Source: Melanocharis versteri
Taxonomy: Eukaryota; Chordata; Aves; Passeriformes; Melanocharitidae
Direction of reading: 5' to 3'
NCBI GenBank assembly: GCA_013397845.1
Contig: VZTG01006663.1
Span: 1,999,234 to 2,063,233, forward strand
DNA length: 64,000 bases
Below are positions 23,501 through 38,500 of the stretch, one piece after another. A model generated the notes under the pieces. The model saw only the letters and a list, made by a program, of their open reading frames with translations, searched no databases and was not told where the DNA came from. The first letter of the stretch is position 1. Each line of letters starts with the position of its first letter. The position numbers and the translations under genes were made by a program.

Positions 23501-26500
23501 ATGTAATGATCTGCTATGCTGCTCAACATGACTCTTACTTTTCTCGTACTGAAATTTTGTTTCAAATTCGAGCCATTTGGTCTCCTTTTCAGCACCATGA
23601 CCATGGAGGAACTGTTGGCATCTCTGCAAAAGAAATGTCGAACAGAGTGTGAAGAAGCTCACCGACAGTTGGTGTGTGCTCTTAATGGCTTAGCTGGTAT
23701 CCATATCATTAAAGGTAAGACCAAAGGGCTGTAGCATATTCTTTACTCCTTTCAGTACAGGAGTAAAGAATATGCTTTATCTCTGTGTACTGGGAGGATA
23801 AAAAGTCATACTTGTGTAATTGTACTTAACCCGCTTTTGTTTTATCAGTACTGCTTTCTGGGCTTCCCTTGTTCCCCTGGACGTACAAACTGACTGTGGA
23901 TTCCTTTTGCTGCTCCTGCTAGACAGCTCTGTCAATGTAGATTTTGTCTGAATTATAAGGAAAAAAGAGCTTTGAATGAGAAACAAAAATAATTACATGA
24001 ATCTTGAGTGTCCCACAAAATAAAAATAAATCAGTATTACTTAGTTATGAACGTGTAAAAATGCCTCTTTTCCAAGTTCTTCTAAAGCTGACAAGCTGTT
24101 ATTTATTTTTCCAGCTCATGTCAAAGTCTTCCTTCAAAGAGGGCAGGCAAGCTGCCTTTTCTCTTAACTTGCCTCCCAGAAAGACTATTTTCAGATTCTT
24201 AAATCTGTAGTTAGTACGTTTGAAATACTTTGTTACAATTGCAGGATGGAGATACATGTTTCTGATAAAGTTCTTAAAAAGTTACATACTGATGTAATGC
24301 TACTGAAATACACTAGTAGCAAAAATTAAGTTTGGCCTATTTTGAAAACCAGATTGACAAAAATTTCATCTGGTGAGGAACAAAAGCAGGACAGAAGAGG
24401 CAGAATTCTGGTCTGTAACTCTCCCCCAATATTACCCCTATGCTCAGTCTTCTTTATCAGGAAGGGGAAAGCATACCTTACATAAAAGTGAGGCCATGAA
24501 TTTATTCTTAGTATAATTGAAAACTTAAAGGTCTAATTATTATTAGTCCAAATTTGATTGCTACAGGCAAAGAAAAGAGTAACAATCACACTTACTTGTT
24601 TCTACTTCTTGTCCTGCTTTTATGCTCACCTTTCTACTTAGGCCGATCGGGATCCTGATGCCAATGGTTTCGTAGATGTGGTGGCAGTGCAATGGCCAGT
24701 TGTCACTACCTTCATCAGGAGGAATAAGATGCTTATGTTGATGGTTTCTTTCTCACACAAGAATCCTTGCACAAGGAGGGTCATTTTTATGTTTGCTAGC
24801 ATGTTTGCATCTTTCTCTTTCTTCATTGGTCTGCAGCTCCATGAAAACGCCAAATTTAGTGTACATGATGCCTTTTATGAATGTTACATACTCTTTCTTT
24901 GTTCTCTTTGTTGCCCCTAAAACCAGTTTTGTCCAGCACTAAGTCTGCATTTCTTTGACTGTGGGTGAGTTGTTTATAGCCATGGCTTTCTTATTCACTG
25001 CCAAGCCTGTGCACCATCTCTTAGCATCCCATGGCTGTACTCTACACTGCATCCTATATCTTTACTTGTCAATAGCCTCTGCTATTGTTAGTAGGCCTGT
25101 ATTTCCCTACACTACATCATTGTGGTAGTTATAAATATCTCATTCTACATTGAATAACTGCTTGTTCCTGCTATCTATATAAAGCTGTGTTTGTAACACA
25201 CAAAGATGAACAAAAGTTTAAAAAAATGCTAGAAATTAGGCATAGACACCTAGTGAATTACAGAAATTGCTGTCACAGCTAAGCCAAGTAAAAGGTCCAG
25301 GCAGGTCAAGAAAAATTCAAGGGAGGCCTGACAAGCTTCAAGCTTGAGGCCTTGCAAATTCAGCACATAGCTTTTGGCTGGTTACTAGTAATGGCAATCC
25401 TATATTGCAGGACTACACCCTTACAACTGCAATTCTTTCAATGTAAGAAGCAGCAAATCCTGCTGACATAGAATTGTTACACTTCCATATGTATAGGATT
25501 CTGTTTTTTGTTTTACTGTTACCTGTCTTTATGCGTTTCTTGTCCCTGTACTTCTCCATGTTCTAAGAGTTTCTAAGACTATTACTGGCTAAGTAAATTT
25601 CCATCAGTTGAGAAAAGAAAATTAAAATTGTTTTTTTTTCCACTGCTTTTCCATATACAACTTCGATTTTGTATTTCTTTTTAATTTATATAAGCTATTT
25701 TCTGAGAAGTGATTGTGATATTGGCAGCTTACATCAATAGTTATGCTCCCTGCATGTACCTAATCATTTCTGCATTTCTGAAGTATGACACAACTTTCAT
25801 GGTTTTCACTGGGAGAGTGAATAATGTATTTGCAGTGCAAATTTAGCAGTGCATCACTGCAGTGAGTTGTAGATTTTTTAAGTTCAACATGAGCTATTTC
25901 TGTATTTATGCAACCATGAATACATATTTTAAGATTAAGAGGTTTACAGAGCTTACAGTCACAAAATACATTTAATTTGGAAACTGCATCAGTCTTTGTA
26001 GAATATCATATTCTGTCTTTTACCATTTTTTTATGGGGAGGCATGGAATGACTAGGAAAGAATTGCTTGAAGATCGGCACTTACTAAACAGACTCCCTGA
26101 GAACACCTTAGTATGTTACAAGTAATGTAACACTTGTAAATTATGGCTGCTTGTATATTTAAAAACCAACACACTATGTCTGTGTTTTTGCTGCTCTTTT
26201 TTTAATTCAGGAGAATATGCGTTGGCTGCGGAGCTGTACAGAGAAGTATTAAGATCATCTGAAGAGCACAAAGAAAAACTCAAAACAGATTCCTTGCAAG
26301 TGAGTGAGCATTGAAATGTAAAGAGACATAGTTAAGAACTGGGATACTTTAGATTTAATTTAACAGGTCACTCTTTTCTTTGTCTGAGTAGTGTGCTGAA
26401 TTACTCTTTCAGCCTGCTGTGATGATCACAATCTTTAGATAGGAATCTGTCCTCTGTCCAGTGACCTTCATGTTTCCTTTTTTTTTTTTGACAAAAAAAA

Positions 26501-29500
26501 AGCTACTGTGTTTCTAAAAAATTGCTTTTGAGTTTTCTTGATGCCCCTGAAGCAGTGTATGATCTCCACCTGCTGTTCTGCAGTACACTTAACAAGCTGA
26601 ATTCCTAGACTTGTGCATGTGACTGAGACCGCTCACATTAACAGTGCTATATTACATCCTGCAATTACTGAATGCAGGGTTTGCACTGAGAGTGATATTA
26701 GTGTGCCAAATGATAGAGAATAGTAAAATAGTTGCACTGCACAAGATAAGAGGGCATCGAAACATGGAAAAGAATCAAATTGCCTTTTCTCTTTGGGCAT
26801 TTGACTTCATGCCTTTTGAATACTATATTAAAAATGTGAACATATTTTCTTGGGAAAAAAGTCATGGTTCTCTAAGTAACATATTTACAGTTCTTCAAGA
26901 ACTACCAGTTCTAAATTGACCAAAGTTTTCTTCAGTATAACAAGAGATTTAAAACATTAGTGACACATAGATAAGAAGTGATGAGTTGTCTGTTTCTTTA
27001 CTTGCTTCTCTGAGTAAATTATTGTTTGATAATGTTGCATGTGTTACCTGATATCTCTGTTGCACTTCTTTGATTCTTCCTTTTCCTTTGTGACTTCTTG
27101 GTGGCTTTTTTTTGCTTAGCATAGACATACTAGCATAAACTTGTTAAGCTGCTCATAACAAGGTTGTTAATTAAATTATTTTACTGGATTATGCAATCCA
27201 GTTAAGATTTTTCCCCCCTCAATATATATGCTACCTAATATTGCCTTAAATAAAATTATTAAATTAAAAAAGTGTAATTAAAATTTGACTTCTGTTAAGT
27301 TCTTCTCGGTTGTGTAGGCTTAGCTCTTTATGATAATGGCAAACCACTGCTGGCCAGTCCTCTTAAGTGGCTGAGAGAGTAATAGGGCAAAGGTGAAGAG
27401 AATCCAGGATGTGAGAAGGGCACCAGTTTATGATAGTGGAGGTTATTAATATGAGTTTGTGGGAGCTGTGCAGGAAGCATAATATTATTGGTCTGGTTTG
27501 AGAAACAAAGGGTGAAGCCAGAGAAGAGGAGCAGAGTTTCCTTATATTAACAATCAAATTTCTTTTCCATAAAAGTATACAAAAAGGTCATGTGTTTTTC
27601 AATATCTTTTATTTCAGAGAAGTGAAAAATATGAAAAATTATTGAAGCTCTTGGTATTTGGTCTTTTCCTTACACTTTATTTTGATACAGATAGGCTAAA
27701 TGAATTGTTTCCTTAGAATATTCTAAAAGACATTTACAAAAGAATGTGCTCTGAGATAAATAATTTGTTTTTCATAATAGTCAAGGGCTGTTTCAACTAG
27801 GAGGGTGAGTATGGTACAGGATCTGATGACCTGGTATCACATTTGCCTGCTGATTTGCTTTTGAGATGTTGAAGAGGGTCTTTTTAATATTTCATTTCCT
27901 ATCATTTCCTATCCCAGTAAAATGCGGAAAGGAATCTTTCTTTTCTTTTAAGATGCTTCCAGATTAGCAGAGAAAGACAAAACTGGTTTTAAATGCATGC
28001 TAATTTCTTGCTGTAAGCTTTCATTGCTGTTCAGGTTTCTCCTGTCACAGATGTTGCAATGGATTTTTCTCATGGTTGCTCTTGACCTTGTGTATATTTA
28101 GAGACTTCATTCTACACACAATTTGATGGAATTGCTTGCAAAGCACCCAGGAATTCCCCCGACTTTGCGTGATAGCCGACTTGCAGAAGAGGTAAACATA
28201 TTTTAACATAAATATTGAAGAACACAGTTTGAATTTTTTGTCCCCTCAGTACTTTCTCTAACTAAAGAAATAACAATTCTTTCAATTTCAAAAGAAATAG
28301 CTTTTGAGTTAACTACATACATTTCCCTTAAACTTAGTAAAATCAAGAGTTGTTTACTGTGTGATGAGAGCAGAAACATCCAATAAAATACTGCTGTTCT
28401 CAATGCTGGTGGCCTTTGTTATGTTGTGAGTGTGTTTTATGGAACTTTTAACAATTTTTACCTCTAAAATGCTGTTTCCCCACCCCCATGCTCCTGTGGA
28501 AATAACTTATATTGATGTTACTGATAAAGAATGTGTCATCCTGAATTGTTCTGAGTCCTTTATTTCCTCACATTTTCTTTAGCTTTCCTCATTTTTAACT
28601 TCAAATAGTCAGAGTTTTCTGTAGATGAAGTTTATTTTTCTTTGGCCAGATGGGCAAGTCACTGTGTATTGCTTTCTATACGCATAAGTTTAACTATATC
28701 CTTAATCTTAACTGGGGAAGTATCTGGCAAAATAGCTAGGATTTCTCTTCCCTGCTGATTACTTGCAGTGGACATAAGGACAACATCTGCAAAAGATTGC
28801 TGAAAGAGACCTTAGGACGTCTCTAGCTGAACTTCCCCTCAGAGCAAGGTCAACATGGATTTCTGTCCAGGTATCCCAGGGCTTTATCCAATTGGGCTTT
28901 TAAAACCTCCAAGGAAGGAGATTTCACAACTTAGCTGAGTAGCCTGTTCCAGTGCTTCATAATTCACATAGTAGGGAGGTTCTGTGTGAATTTTTTTCCC
29001 GTTTCAATTTGTAGCTGTTGTCCCTTGTTCACTTGCCGTGTACTTCAGTAAAATGCTGGAGCTCCCAATCTTGGTGGTTTCCTTCTGCCTGCTGGAAGGC
29101 TGTTCTTTAGTAATCTCTAAGCCTCTCTCCTTCAAGCTGCACAGGCCCACTTCTTACAGCCTCTCCTGTTTGGTGCTGGTGATGAATATTTGTCTTACTA
29201 TTTGGATATCTTCTGATATTTTATCATTTTTACGCAAATTCTATGTATGCATAGCAGTTTTTTCTGTTTTCATGAGAGTTTTTCTCCTAAATAGATGAAG
29301 TTTGTTCCTGCCTTATAGAAATTGTAGAAAGTACTGCCTGTTTTTTATTGACCTGTAATTCTAGCAATTTTTAAATAGTGCATTGTCCTGATATGATTAT
29401 AAAGAAAGCGATTGGAAAATTTGTTGTATTTATAAATGTGATGCAGAGGTGGTTTTTCATAGCTGCCTTTTGTCAGTAGCTCATCTAAATACCCGAGAGT

Positions 29501-32500
29501 CCTGTCCACGCCTGATAAACTGGGCTCTGTAACAACAATGTAATTATCTTAGTAGTAGCAAAGAAAAAAAGACTTAAACATACACTAAAATGCACCAAAT
29601 AAATGTATGTAGTGGAATCAGTATGTAATGGTGAAAGATACATGTTACTTGTAAGTTGTTTGTTCATGGGTTTTTAAAATATAAAGTAAACCTGCACTGC
29701 TTTTATAGTGGAGGCATTTGCATGCTTAGAGGGGTTTCATTGTTAGAAGTGATTTCTCTGAAAACAATTATATCTGATGCACTTAAAAATAATGAAATTT
29801 AAGCCTTTCTTGTTATTCTATGAAAAAGTTTTGTATGTAGGTAAGTTCAATTGTCCTGCTCTCAGACTGGTCTGGGGTCTTTTTACTGTTTGCTTATTCA
29901 ACACAGATAAGTAAGAATTCTGAGTTATATTCCAGCTCCCTTTTGTAATGCATTTTATTCCTATTGTGTTGTTTGGACTTATCCAAAAGCAAAGTTGCAT
30001 AGTTAGCATCTTCGTAGTAGTTTGTCTTCTGAAATGTTTTTTTTCAGCTTACTAATAAACGCTGGCTTCTAGAGGAAAAAAAAATATTGCTAAATATTGC
30101 TTACAAATGAAAGTGGGTAACACATAGATAGGTAACCATTTAAAAACACTATGGTAGCTGGGGAGTTTTTACATTTGCAAGACTCCTCCCAGGTATGATT
30201 TGTGCATAGCTGAAGCTTTTATTTCCATACAGGCAGAACAACTTCGACAACATTATATGAGTAAATCCAATGCAGAAGTTGCAGAAGCCCATCAGGCCTT
30301 ACAGCCAGTTCTTCAAACCATTCGGGAACTTCAAAGAAAGGCAGGTACCTCTTATATATTTTGTCTCTGAATTTTGGCATTTTTAAAAAATATTATTTTC
30401 ATCTGTTCACCCAGAACTCTAGCTGTTTATCTTCTTTCACCTGTTAAAATTACAAGGTCACTTCAGTGTTGCTCTGTTAATTTCACAGGGAACTTTGCTT
30501 TCTCTGATTAAAAGATCTTTTCATCTCCTTTTGAGAGAGAGGGAAGGAAGAAACTTTGAGATCACAGTATCTCTGTGTGGCTGTTCTGTGTAGGTAGCCT
30601 TGGGGAATCTGACTCTACTGAAGGAATATAAAGGTGGGGAGAGTGTAGACAGTTTCTTAGTCATGTGTTTACACTTCAACAGAAGATGGGATATTTTTTA
30701 ATCATACTCTCATCCTCCCCTTTTCATGGAATTAGCCAGTCTGTGTTTGACCGTGGCCTGAAGAGCAGTATATGCCTGTGCTGCAATGAGTAGATTGGTT
30801 TTCTGTTGAATGTTCAAGGATAAATCTGTTCTGTTTCATACAGATACATTCAGGTTCTCCTTGGTGGTTGGATGTCATCCAGACAGCAATACAGTATGCC
30901 ATTGATGAGGAGCTTGTTCAACGTGTGCAAAACGAAATAACTTGCAACTACAAACAGCAGACAAGTAAACTCTCCATGGCAGAGAAGTAAGAGAATAACT
31001 GAAATAGGCTCTTAAATACAATTAAATCTACTCACGTCTTCTCACTAGTTTGTACTAGCAGTTGCAATTGGATAGCAGACGTTTTTGCTTCAGAACATCT
31101 GGACTGCAATTGTGTTTCAAAACCAGTCCCTAAAAAAGCGCAACTAGATAGAAAACTTGGAAAGAAAAGTAGGAAAATTACTGCTTTCTCTTAGATAACA
31201 TTCTTTGAAATGTTCTTTTGTATTATCTACTGTGGTTTTACAGTCTTCTATACTCATGAAATTGCTGAGTAAGAAGAATTCAAAGTTTATTGCATTAAAA
31301 TCAAGTAACCTCTAAAAGAAATTAACTTGCTTAAATGGAAAGTAGACAGACAATACCAGAAAATCCTTGTGTAACATCATAAAATAGCATCACTGTTTCT
31401 CTGTGCAAAGACTTTGAGGTTGGTTTCATGTTCAGGACAACAGTATACCACTTCTTTTTGGGTTCAGTTACAGAATAATGTATTTGGAAGGGACATACAG
31501 AGGTCACTTAGATCAACCCCCATCTTACAGATCCAGACCCATGCTCGTTCAATCCAGTAAGTTTGCATGGGGATTTGACCTGTTAAGTATCTCCAAAGAG
31601 GGAGATTCAGTAGTCTCTATGTGAAGCCTGTTCCAGTATTTGGCCCACTTGGTGGGGAAAAAAAAGATATTAAAATCCTTTTACCTAGTTAATATTTCCT
31701 GTGTTGCATCTGTGTACATTGTCTCTTGTTCTTTCGCCAGGTGCCTTTGAGAAAAGTTTGACTCAGTCTTCTCGCTACCTTCCAGTTAGATAAATATAGA
31801 AAGTAATAAGGTCTCCCCTAAATTTCAGGGTTGAATAGGCTCTTTTCTCCTAACCTCCTCTTGTGCATTCTGTCTGAAGGTCTGTAAGTTCATCACAGAA
31901 AAGGGAGACATAGGAAGTACAGTGCTCTTGTAGTTTAACTTCAGGCAACTTTCTCAGATACATGAACTTACGCTCTTAATCACAGTCTTTCTGAATCATG
32001 TTTTAGTCAAATACATTTTTATTATATTTATGATACATATAAATAGATGCATATAAATGTATATACATCTGTGTACAAATATCTAATGTATTTATAAAAT
32101 GTGTATGTGTGTATAAATTTAAATACTTAAGATACACACATATTTTAATTCCATATGTAAAGACGTATCCTCCATCCTGGCTACTCTGCTGTCATGATTC
32201 CAAAAGGTTGCAATTTCTTCTTGCTGGAAGTAAACCTATCTTTTACTTTTCAGTACTTAACATAATTCTATTGAATAATCTAAATAAAGATACAAAACTT
32301 GACCTGTTTTTTCTTCAGCACAAGAGGCAATGGGCACAAACTGAAACATAAAATGTTCCCTCTGACCATCAGGGAACGCTTTTTTACTGTGAGGGTGACT
32401 GAGCACTGGAACGGGTAGCCCAGAGAGGTTGTGGGGTCTCCATCCTTGAGATACTCAAAAGTTGTTTGGGCGTGGTCCTGGGCAACCAGCTCTGGGTGAC

Positions 32501-35500
32501 CCTGCTTGAAGAGAGCATTTGAGCAAGACAACACCCTGAGGCCCCTTCCAAACTCAACCAGTCTGTGAGTCTGGATATGAACATTTCGTGGTTATTTGAG
32601 AATGATGGCATCACATTCTGGTCAAAATAAATATGAGGAAAGGATTGTTTGCAAGTTCATGCAAAACTTTTATGTTGATGCATCTATCCGTATATTAGCT
32701 CATGTCACACTGATTTTTTTTTCCTCGATTGAAATTAGTTATTTACAAATTATCTTCTTAAATTGTTGCTGCTTACAGATTGCATAACTTCGGAAAAGCT
32801 ATCAGTGACTAAACTTTCCTTTTATAACACAGGGATAAAACTTACTCCCTTTTTATTTTAGCATATGAGACAAAACTTAAAAAACAGTGACTTACCAAGT
32901 GCTACTGGTCAGTGGTGGAAGCAACAAGTACTCTTAAAGGAGTACTGGATATGATTAATCCATGGTATAGTGAGGGAGATTTTTATAAAGCTGGTATTAT
33001 TTGGCAACTGATGATATTAACAGCAGGCTTGCGGTTGCAATTTACATTTATTTTCAGACAACCTGGTTAGGAAAACTTGTCTATGTTATTTTAAAATGCA
33101 TATTGCATAAGTAGGTCATATTAAATGCCAAGCTTTAGTAGTGTTAAACCTGTGCTTCGCTCTCTGCACTTTACAAAACAGATGTTTTGGATCAAACTTT
33201 CCATATGGTGTAGAACCACAGTCTTGTAAATCAATGTCGGACCTAGTAGGAATGGTGCACTTCCTTTCAAAAAGAGAAAAACACCATGTGGGAAATGCTT
33301 AACTTATGTTCATGTTTCCCCTCCAATCACAAAAGACAACTAGGTTTTAGGAAAATAGTTTACTGTTATGTCCATTTAATAAATTTAACTTTGAAAGCTA
33401 ACTTGCTGACTGAAGTGTATTTCTGTGATGGGTGCATGTGTCTGCTGTGAATTGCACAAATAATTTTGTTGGCCAGTAGACACAAGTAAGACTGTAAATA
33501 TGTGCAGTGGTTTACCTTTAGTAGATCTGCACTGTGGACCAGAATATTGCAGGTTGGTGTTCACTGCTAGTATTTGGTCGCATCTCTCAAGTCTTGGAAA
33601 GAGTCCTTCTGTTCTAAAAATACCAGGCATCAGATCTGGGGATGCACTGGAGTGATTTCTGACAGCATTGCATGTAGTAGTAATAAGAATTTGCTTGTGG
33701 TACAAACTTTGTATGTTGTTCTAGATTGCTATTCAGCTGCTTCTCTTCTACTTTAAAATATTGAATCAAGTTTGGATTTGGTGTTTTGGCGTACAGTAAT
33801 TTCCCTTTTTCCTTAAATCAGGTTCCGTGACTGCAGAGGCCTTCAATACCTACTCACAACCCAGCTGGATGAAGTGAAGAAGTTCCAGAAGATTGTAAGA
33901 GAAGCAGTGAAAAACTTAGAAGGGCCTCCTTCTAAGCAGGTTATTGAGGCTGCCACTATCTGCCATTTGCGACCTGTTAGACTTCCGCTTAACAAGTAGG
34001 TCTTGAAAACAGAAAATATGCCTTAGATGTGTATTGCTAAATTTTGCTTTATTTGAAATAACGTACTGAAGTCTTTATTATGTACTCAGGAGCTGTATGC
34101 ACACAGATACCACAGATCCATTTGTTAGAATCATGACCTTTGGTTTTATTTTTATAAAATCTTCTCATGTCAGCTATATTAGTGTACGTATGACTGTTTT
34201 TTCATTCTTTTTTACGAATTTTGTGTGGCTTTATATGTTGGAATAGGGGCTTACGATAATTTGGTTTCTGATGAAATTCTGAGTGCATGTATTTTCAATT
34301 TTTTGTATTGCAGCTGTGTCTTCTGTAAGGCTGACGAATTGTTCACAGAATATGAGTCAAAGCTCTTTATGCATAGGTAAGTTCATAGCTTTATAAATTT
34401 ATCACTCTTAGAAAAAGTGAGAGTTGGATTGGTTTATGTTTTCTGAAATACCTTTATGACCAAATGACAGCAACTTCTTGCAAATGGCTTTGATAGCAGT
34501 TCTGTTAGGTTTAATTTTCTGTGTAAATTTCATTTGAACAAATGGTGTCAAACAGATGGTGTCCAAGGAATAAATACCTGCCACTTCCTATCGAGCTACT
34601 ATAATATGACCATACATTTGAAATGAAGTGTTGGCGTGTTCAGAAAGCATGTGTATAAATATGAGTATGCTAATTTAACACATATTCCTGTTTGTGGAAA
34701 TATTTCTTTGCAGTCCTGCTGCAAGTGGTGTAAAACGATCCTCATTCAATGTTAGAGTGAGAGAAGATATTTCAGACAGGATGAAGCTGAAAGAAGGGTG
34801 ACACCAGCACAGGGTGTCAGAGAAGTATGCGTAGTGGGCAGTACTGGGAGACATAGATTACAGCTCTCTGCATGCTTTCTCTTGGACTTCGCTCTCTCAT
34901 ATCCCTCACAATGTCAAAAGTGGATTGAAAAGTCTTGAGGTCACTGAGAAAACATTTTGAGAAGTCTTTACCAGTGGGAGCTCTGTAGCCTCACGATTGC
35001 TGGAATCAGGAAGCATCGATGTATTTCTAAATTAGCATTATTTGTCAAGGAGAGAACTGGGAAGCTGTACTGTTCTTTCACAGTGTAATATACAGCAAAT
35101 TTTGCATCAGAGTTTAACTGCAATTCTTGCTTTTATAAAAAGTCATAATTGAAATTATTTTAATGAATGTGACATTAATAACTACTGAAAGATGATTTAG
35201 ATGTCTAGGCCTTTACAGAAGCTATTGATGATTTTGAGCTGACAAAATGGCCTGAGGATTAATATTGAGGTCACTGTGTTGAAAGCAAGCTTTTGATACA
35301 TTAGGTAATAAAACAGCTGTTTATATTTGCTTGGTTTGCTTTATCCTTTAGTCATATATAAGGAGGCTGAAATAGGTGATGAGTAAGTACAGATGGATGT
35401 GGAAATACAAAATCAGTGCTAAATGCTGTGTTGGGTTTGTTTTGAAGTGTTAAAGGCCAAATGGCAATATTCGAGGAGATGATAGAAGACCAAGAAGGGC

Positions 35501-38500
35501 TTGTCGATGACCGTTTGCCCACCACAAGCAGAGGGCTCTGGGCAACCAGTGAAACTGAGCGTGCCTTGAAAGCTCTTCTCTCCTTTGCCAAAGCTCATCG
35601 AATGGATGCTAGGCTAACCGAAGAAGGGAGCGTATTCCTGGAACTCTTTGAAGCATGGAAAAAGGAATATAAGGTACAGTAAATTACATGGTGGTGAAAC
35701 AGTTGTGTGGTCCATTTAATTTATTATAAACAAATTGAAGCTGAATATTAGCACATCTAAGTTATATTCCTGAAATTAGGCTTTGCTTGCACCAACCTTT
35801 CCACAGTGCTTATTACAGGATTTGATTTTAAATGGTTTATACATGATTGAAGAGTTTCTAAAAGCTATACTGGCTACTAATCAAATTACTAAGCAATGTA
35901 ATTGCATCTGTTAAGACAGTATAAAGATCTAATTAAATGTGTTCATCTGTTTACTTAAATCAGAATGTAGCAAGACTCAGCAAATCCAGCACTGGTCCAT
36001 TCTGTAAATCAGTTTACCTTCTTGTGAAGAAGGAACACAGTTTTTTCATGTGCCTTTATGTTAGGAAATAAAGGTGGAACTAATATGCCAGTGAGAATGA
36101 AGACAGTGTTATGATTCCATCTGTTGTGACTGGGAAATACAGATTCAGTGGTCTGTGCTACTCTAATATACACTGAGCTATAAGGATGATACTCTGTGAA
36201 ATAACTTTTATTTTACTCAGCATTTGTTTAGTTTTGCAAGGCATTTTGTTTCTGAATTTTTAGTTGCATAAGTTATTGTACTACTAATAATTGTAGAAGA
36301 AATGAGAGACAGCTATTTATAGGTGTTTATACAGAGAGGCTGGAAAAGAGAGCAGGCAATATAATGTCTATACTGCTTGTTTTCCTTTGTAATTAGTTGT
36401 TGTGTCTGAATACTGTGAAGAAATATCATCTCTTCCTCAAAAAAGATTCTCACATTTTATTTTACATTGTATGGCAGAGTCATGTAAGTGTAACTCTACT
36501 CAGTTCTGCTGTTCATTTGTTTGGGGTTTTCTTGCAGTTACTTCATGAGTATTGGATGGTCCTTAGGGACCACGTGTCTGCTATTGATGAACTGGCAATG
36601 GCGACAGAACGACTGAGAGTGCGTCATCCTGATGAGCCAAAACCAAATCCACCAGTGCTCCACATTATTGAACCACATGAGGTATAGTACTGGGCAGGAA
36701 AGAAGGGTTTCTTTCTGAAGGAACCTACCTCCTACGAAAACAAAATCTGCATCTGGATCTATGTATAAGGGCTATAATGTGTCTCTGTCTCCATTTCAGA
36801 AAGGCCTGGTGGAGTATAGAATTCTTACCTATTTCTACATTAACTACATGGGCCATTTTGAGCTTGTAACTGTTATTTTGATATATTTTTGCTAGCCTTC
36901 TGACAGAGTGGCATGTTTCCAAAAGACTGCTGTGCTTTCAGCAGCAGCAACTTCCTTCCTTTCTCTACAATTGCCCAGTTTTCCAAGCTGGTGGAAAATT
37001 AAGTTGACCTGATTCCTTACCCATGTTGATATTTTCCACAAGCACCTATATAAAACAGAAGGGAGCACCTAAAAGACAAATCTTTTTATCAGTATTTTGA
37101 AATTTCCGAGCTACCCCCAAGAGACTCTCTTTATGATGATAGAGGAAATGCTGGGTTGATTTAACATGTTAATTTTTTCTTTTGCACCAATAGAGCTATA
37201 TTTTCTATAGACACATTTTGTGCTTTTTTTTCAGTGAGATTCAGTTAGATAAAAGTACTTTTTTCTATAATGAAATAAATTTCATCTCTGTTTTGAAACA
37301 ATTTTTAAAAAGGAGTACTTTGCTTAACAAATGCCTAATAAAGTCGCAAGATTTACGAATGTATATGCAGCCATAAAAGAAACACCCATTACTTTGGCCT
37401 TCATCCTTCAGGTGCCTGCCTCTTCTGCAGTATTAATAGCTTCTTCACTATCAGCTGTAATTAATCTAAAAAAAGTCAGCTTGATCTTTCTGTCGTCGTA
37501 TAGGTGAAATGAAAAGTGGAAATTTCTAAGAAGTATGAAGAAAATAATTGTCTTTTACCCATTGTTCTTGGAACCAGCAGTTGATTCTAGTATATGTATA
37601 CACGACTGTAAGAAAAGAGATGATAAATTGAATGAAATTCTAAAGAAACTTCCAATAATGGGGTTATTTTAATTTAATTTTGTTTCTGTAAAGAACCAAT
37701 AATGCAAATAAAACAATAAAAAGCAATTCTGTGTACCTTCTGTGTCTCAGCCCATTCACAGTGCTGTGTTCATACTGGGTGCAGGAAAGGCATAGATAAA
37801 CAATTTTGCTTGGGGGGAAGCACATCTTAAATTTCCAGCATGAGCTGGTTTTCTGTCTGTCCCCAGTAAAGTATTCAGCTGAATTTCTACAAAGTAATTA
37901 ATTTAAGCCTTATTGTAAAATGTAACTTTTTTTTTCTTTTTAAATACATATTTAATGTTGTTTTCATAGGTAGAGCAAAATCGAGTGAAACTTCTGAATG
38001 ACAAGGCAGTTGCCAAATCACAGCTTCAAAAGAAATTAGGACAACTTCTGTACCTCACTAATCTGGAGAAAGTAAGATTAATGGTTTCTTGGTCTTTGCT
38101 TAAGTGATGTACTGTTTACCTAGTGGAAGAAGCCTACCATTATTTTTATTTAAAACTTCTATCTTAAAGAAATTGTATTTTCTGTGAAGATTCATTAAAT
38201 TTTGAAATTCGATGTGCTGTTCTTTGTGTTACTGTGTGCTCATAAAATTATTTATTGCATTATGTATTTTAGTTACTTGCTTAATTACATGCTTATTAAG
38301 CTATGAACTAGTTTTAGACGCTTAAAGTTTTCATTAAAACTAACTGGGCCATGTTTAGTAGAAGCCTTATAAAATTATGCACGTCTCTGCATACCTTTGG
38401 TATTTTACAAAGAGCTTACCTTAAACAGAAGGACAGTCATGTCTGGCGTTTAAATAAGTGTAAAAAAAAAAAAACAAAACACAAAACCAGACAACCCCCA

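Larger units (their letters stand above)
30987..33821 (+). other. SHPRH: Intron 17 of SHPRH (2.8 kb)
   Basis: Holds an old antisense CR1 (31470-31870), an AT-rich ATATAAAT-type stretch (32020-32110) and a sense CR1 3' end (32315-32575). No gene. Confidence 0.7.

Noticed and set aside
24638..24853. 71-codon minus-strand ORF in intron 13
   Set aside because: I considered a transposase or viral scrap, but no motif is recognisable and flanking frames are closed.
36397..36687. ORF starting upstream of coding exon 21 and running into it
   Set aside because: The part before 36538 is intron that happens to be open; the acceptor 'cttgcag' and human-like text start at LLHEYW.
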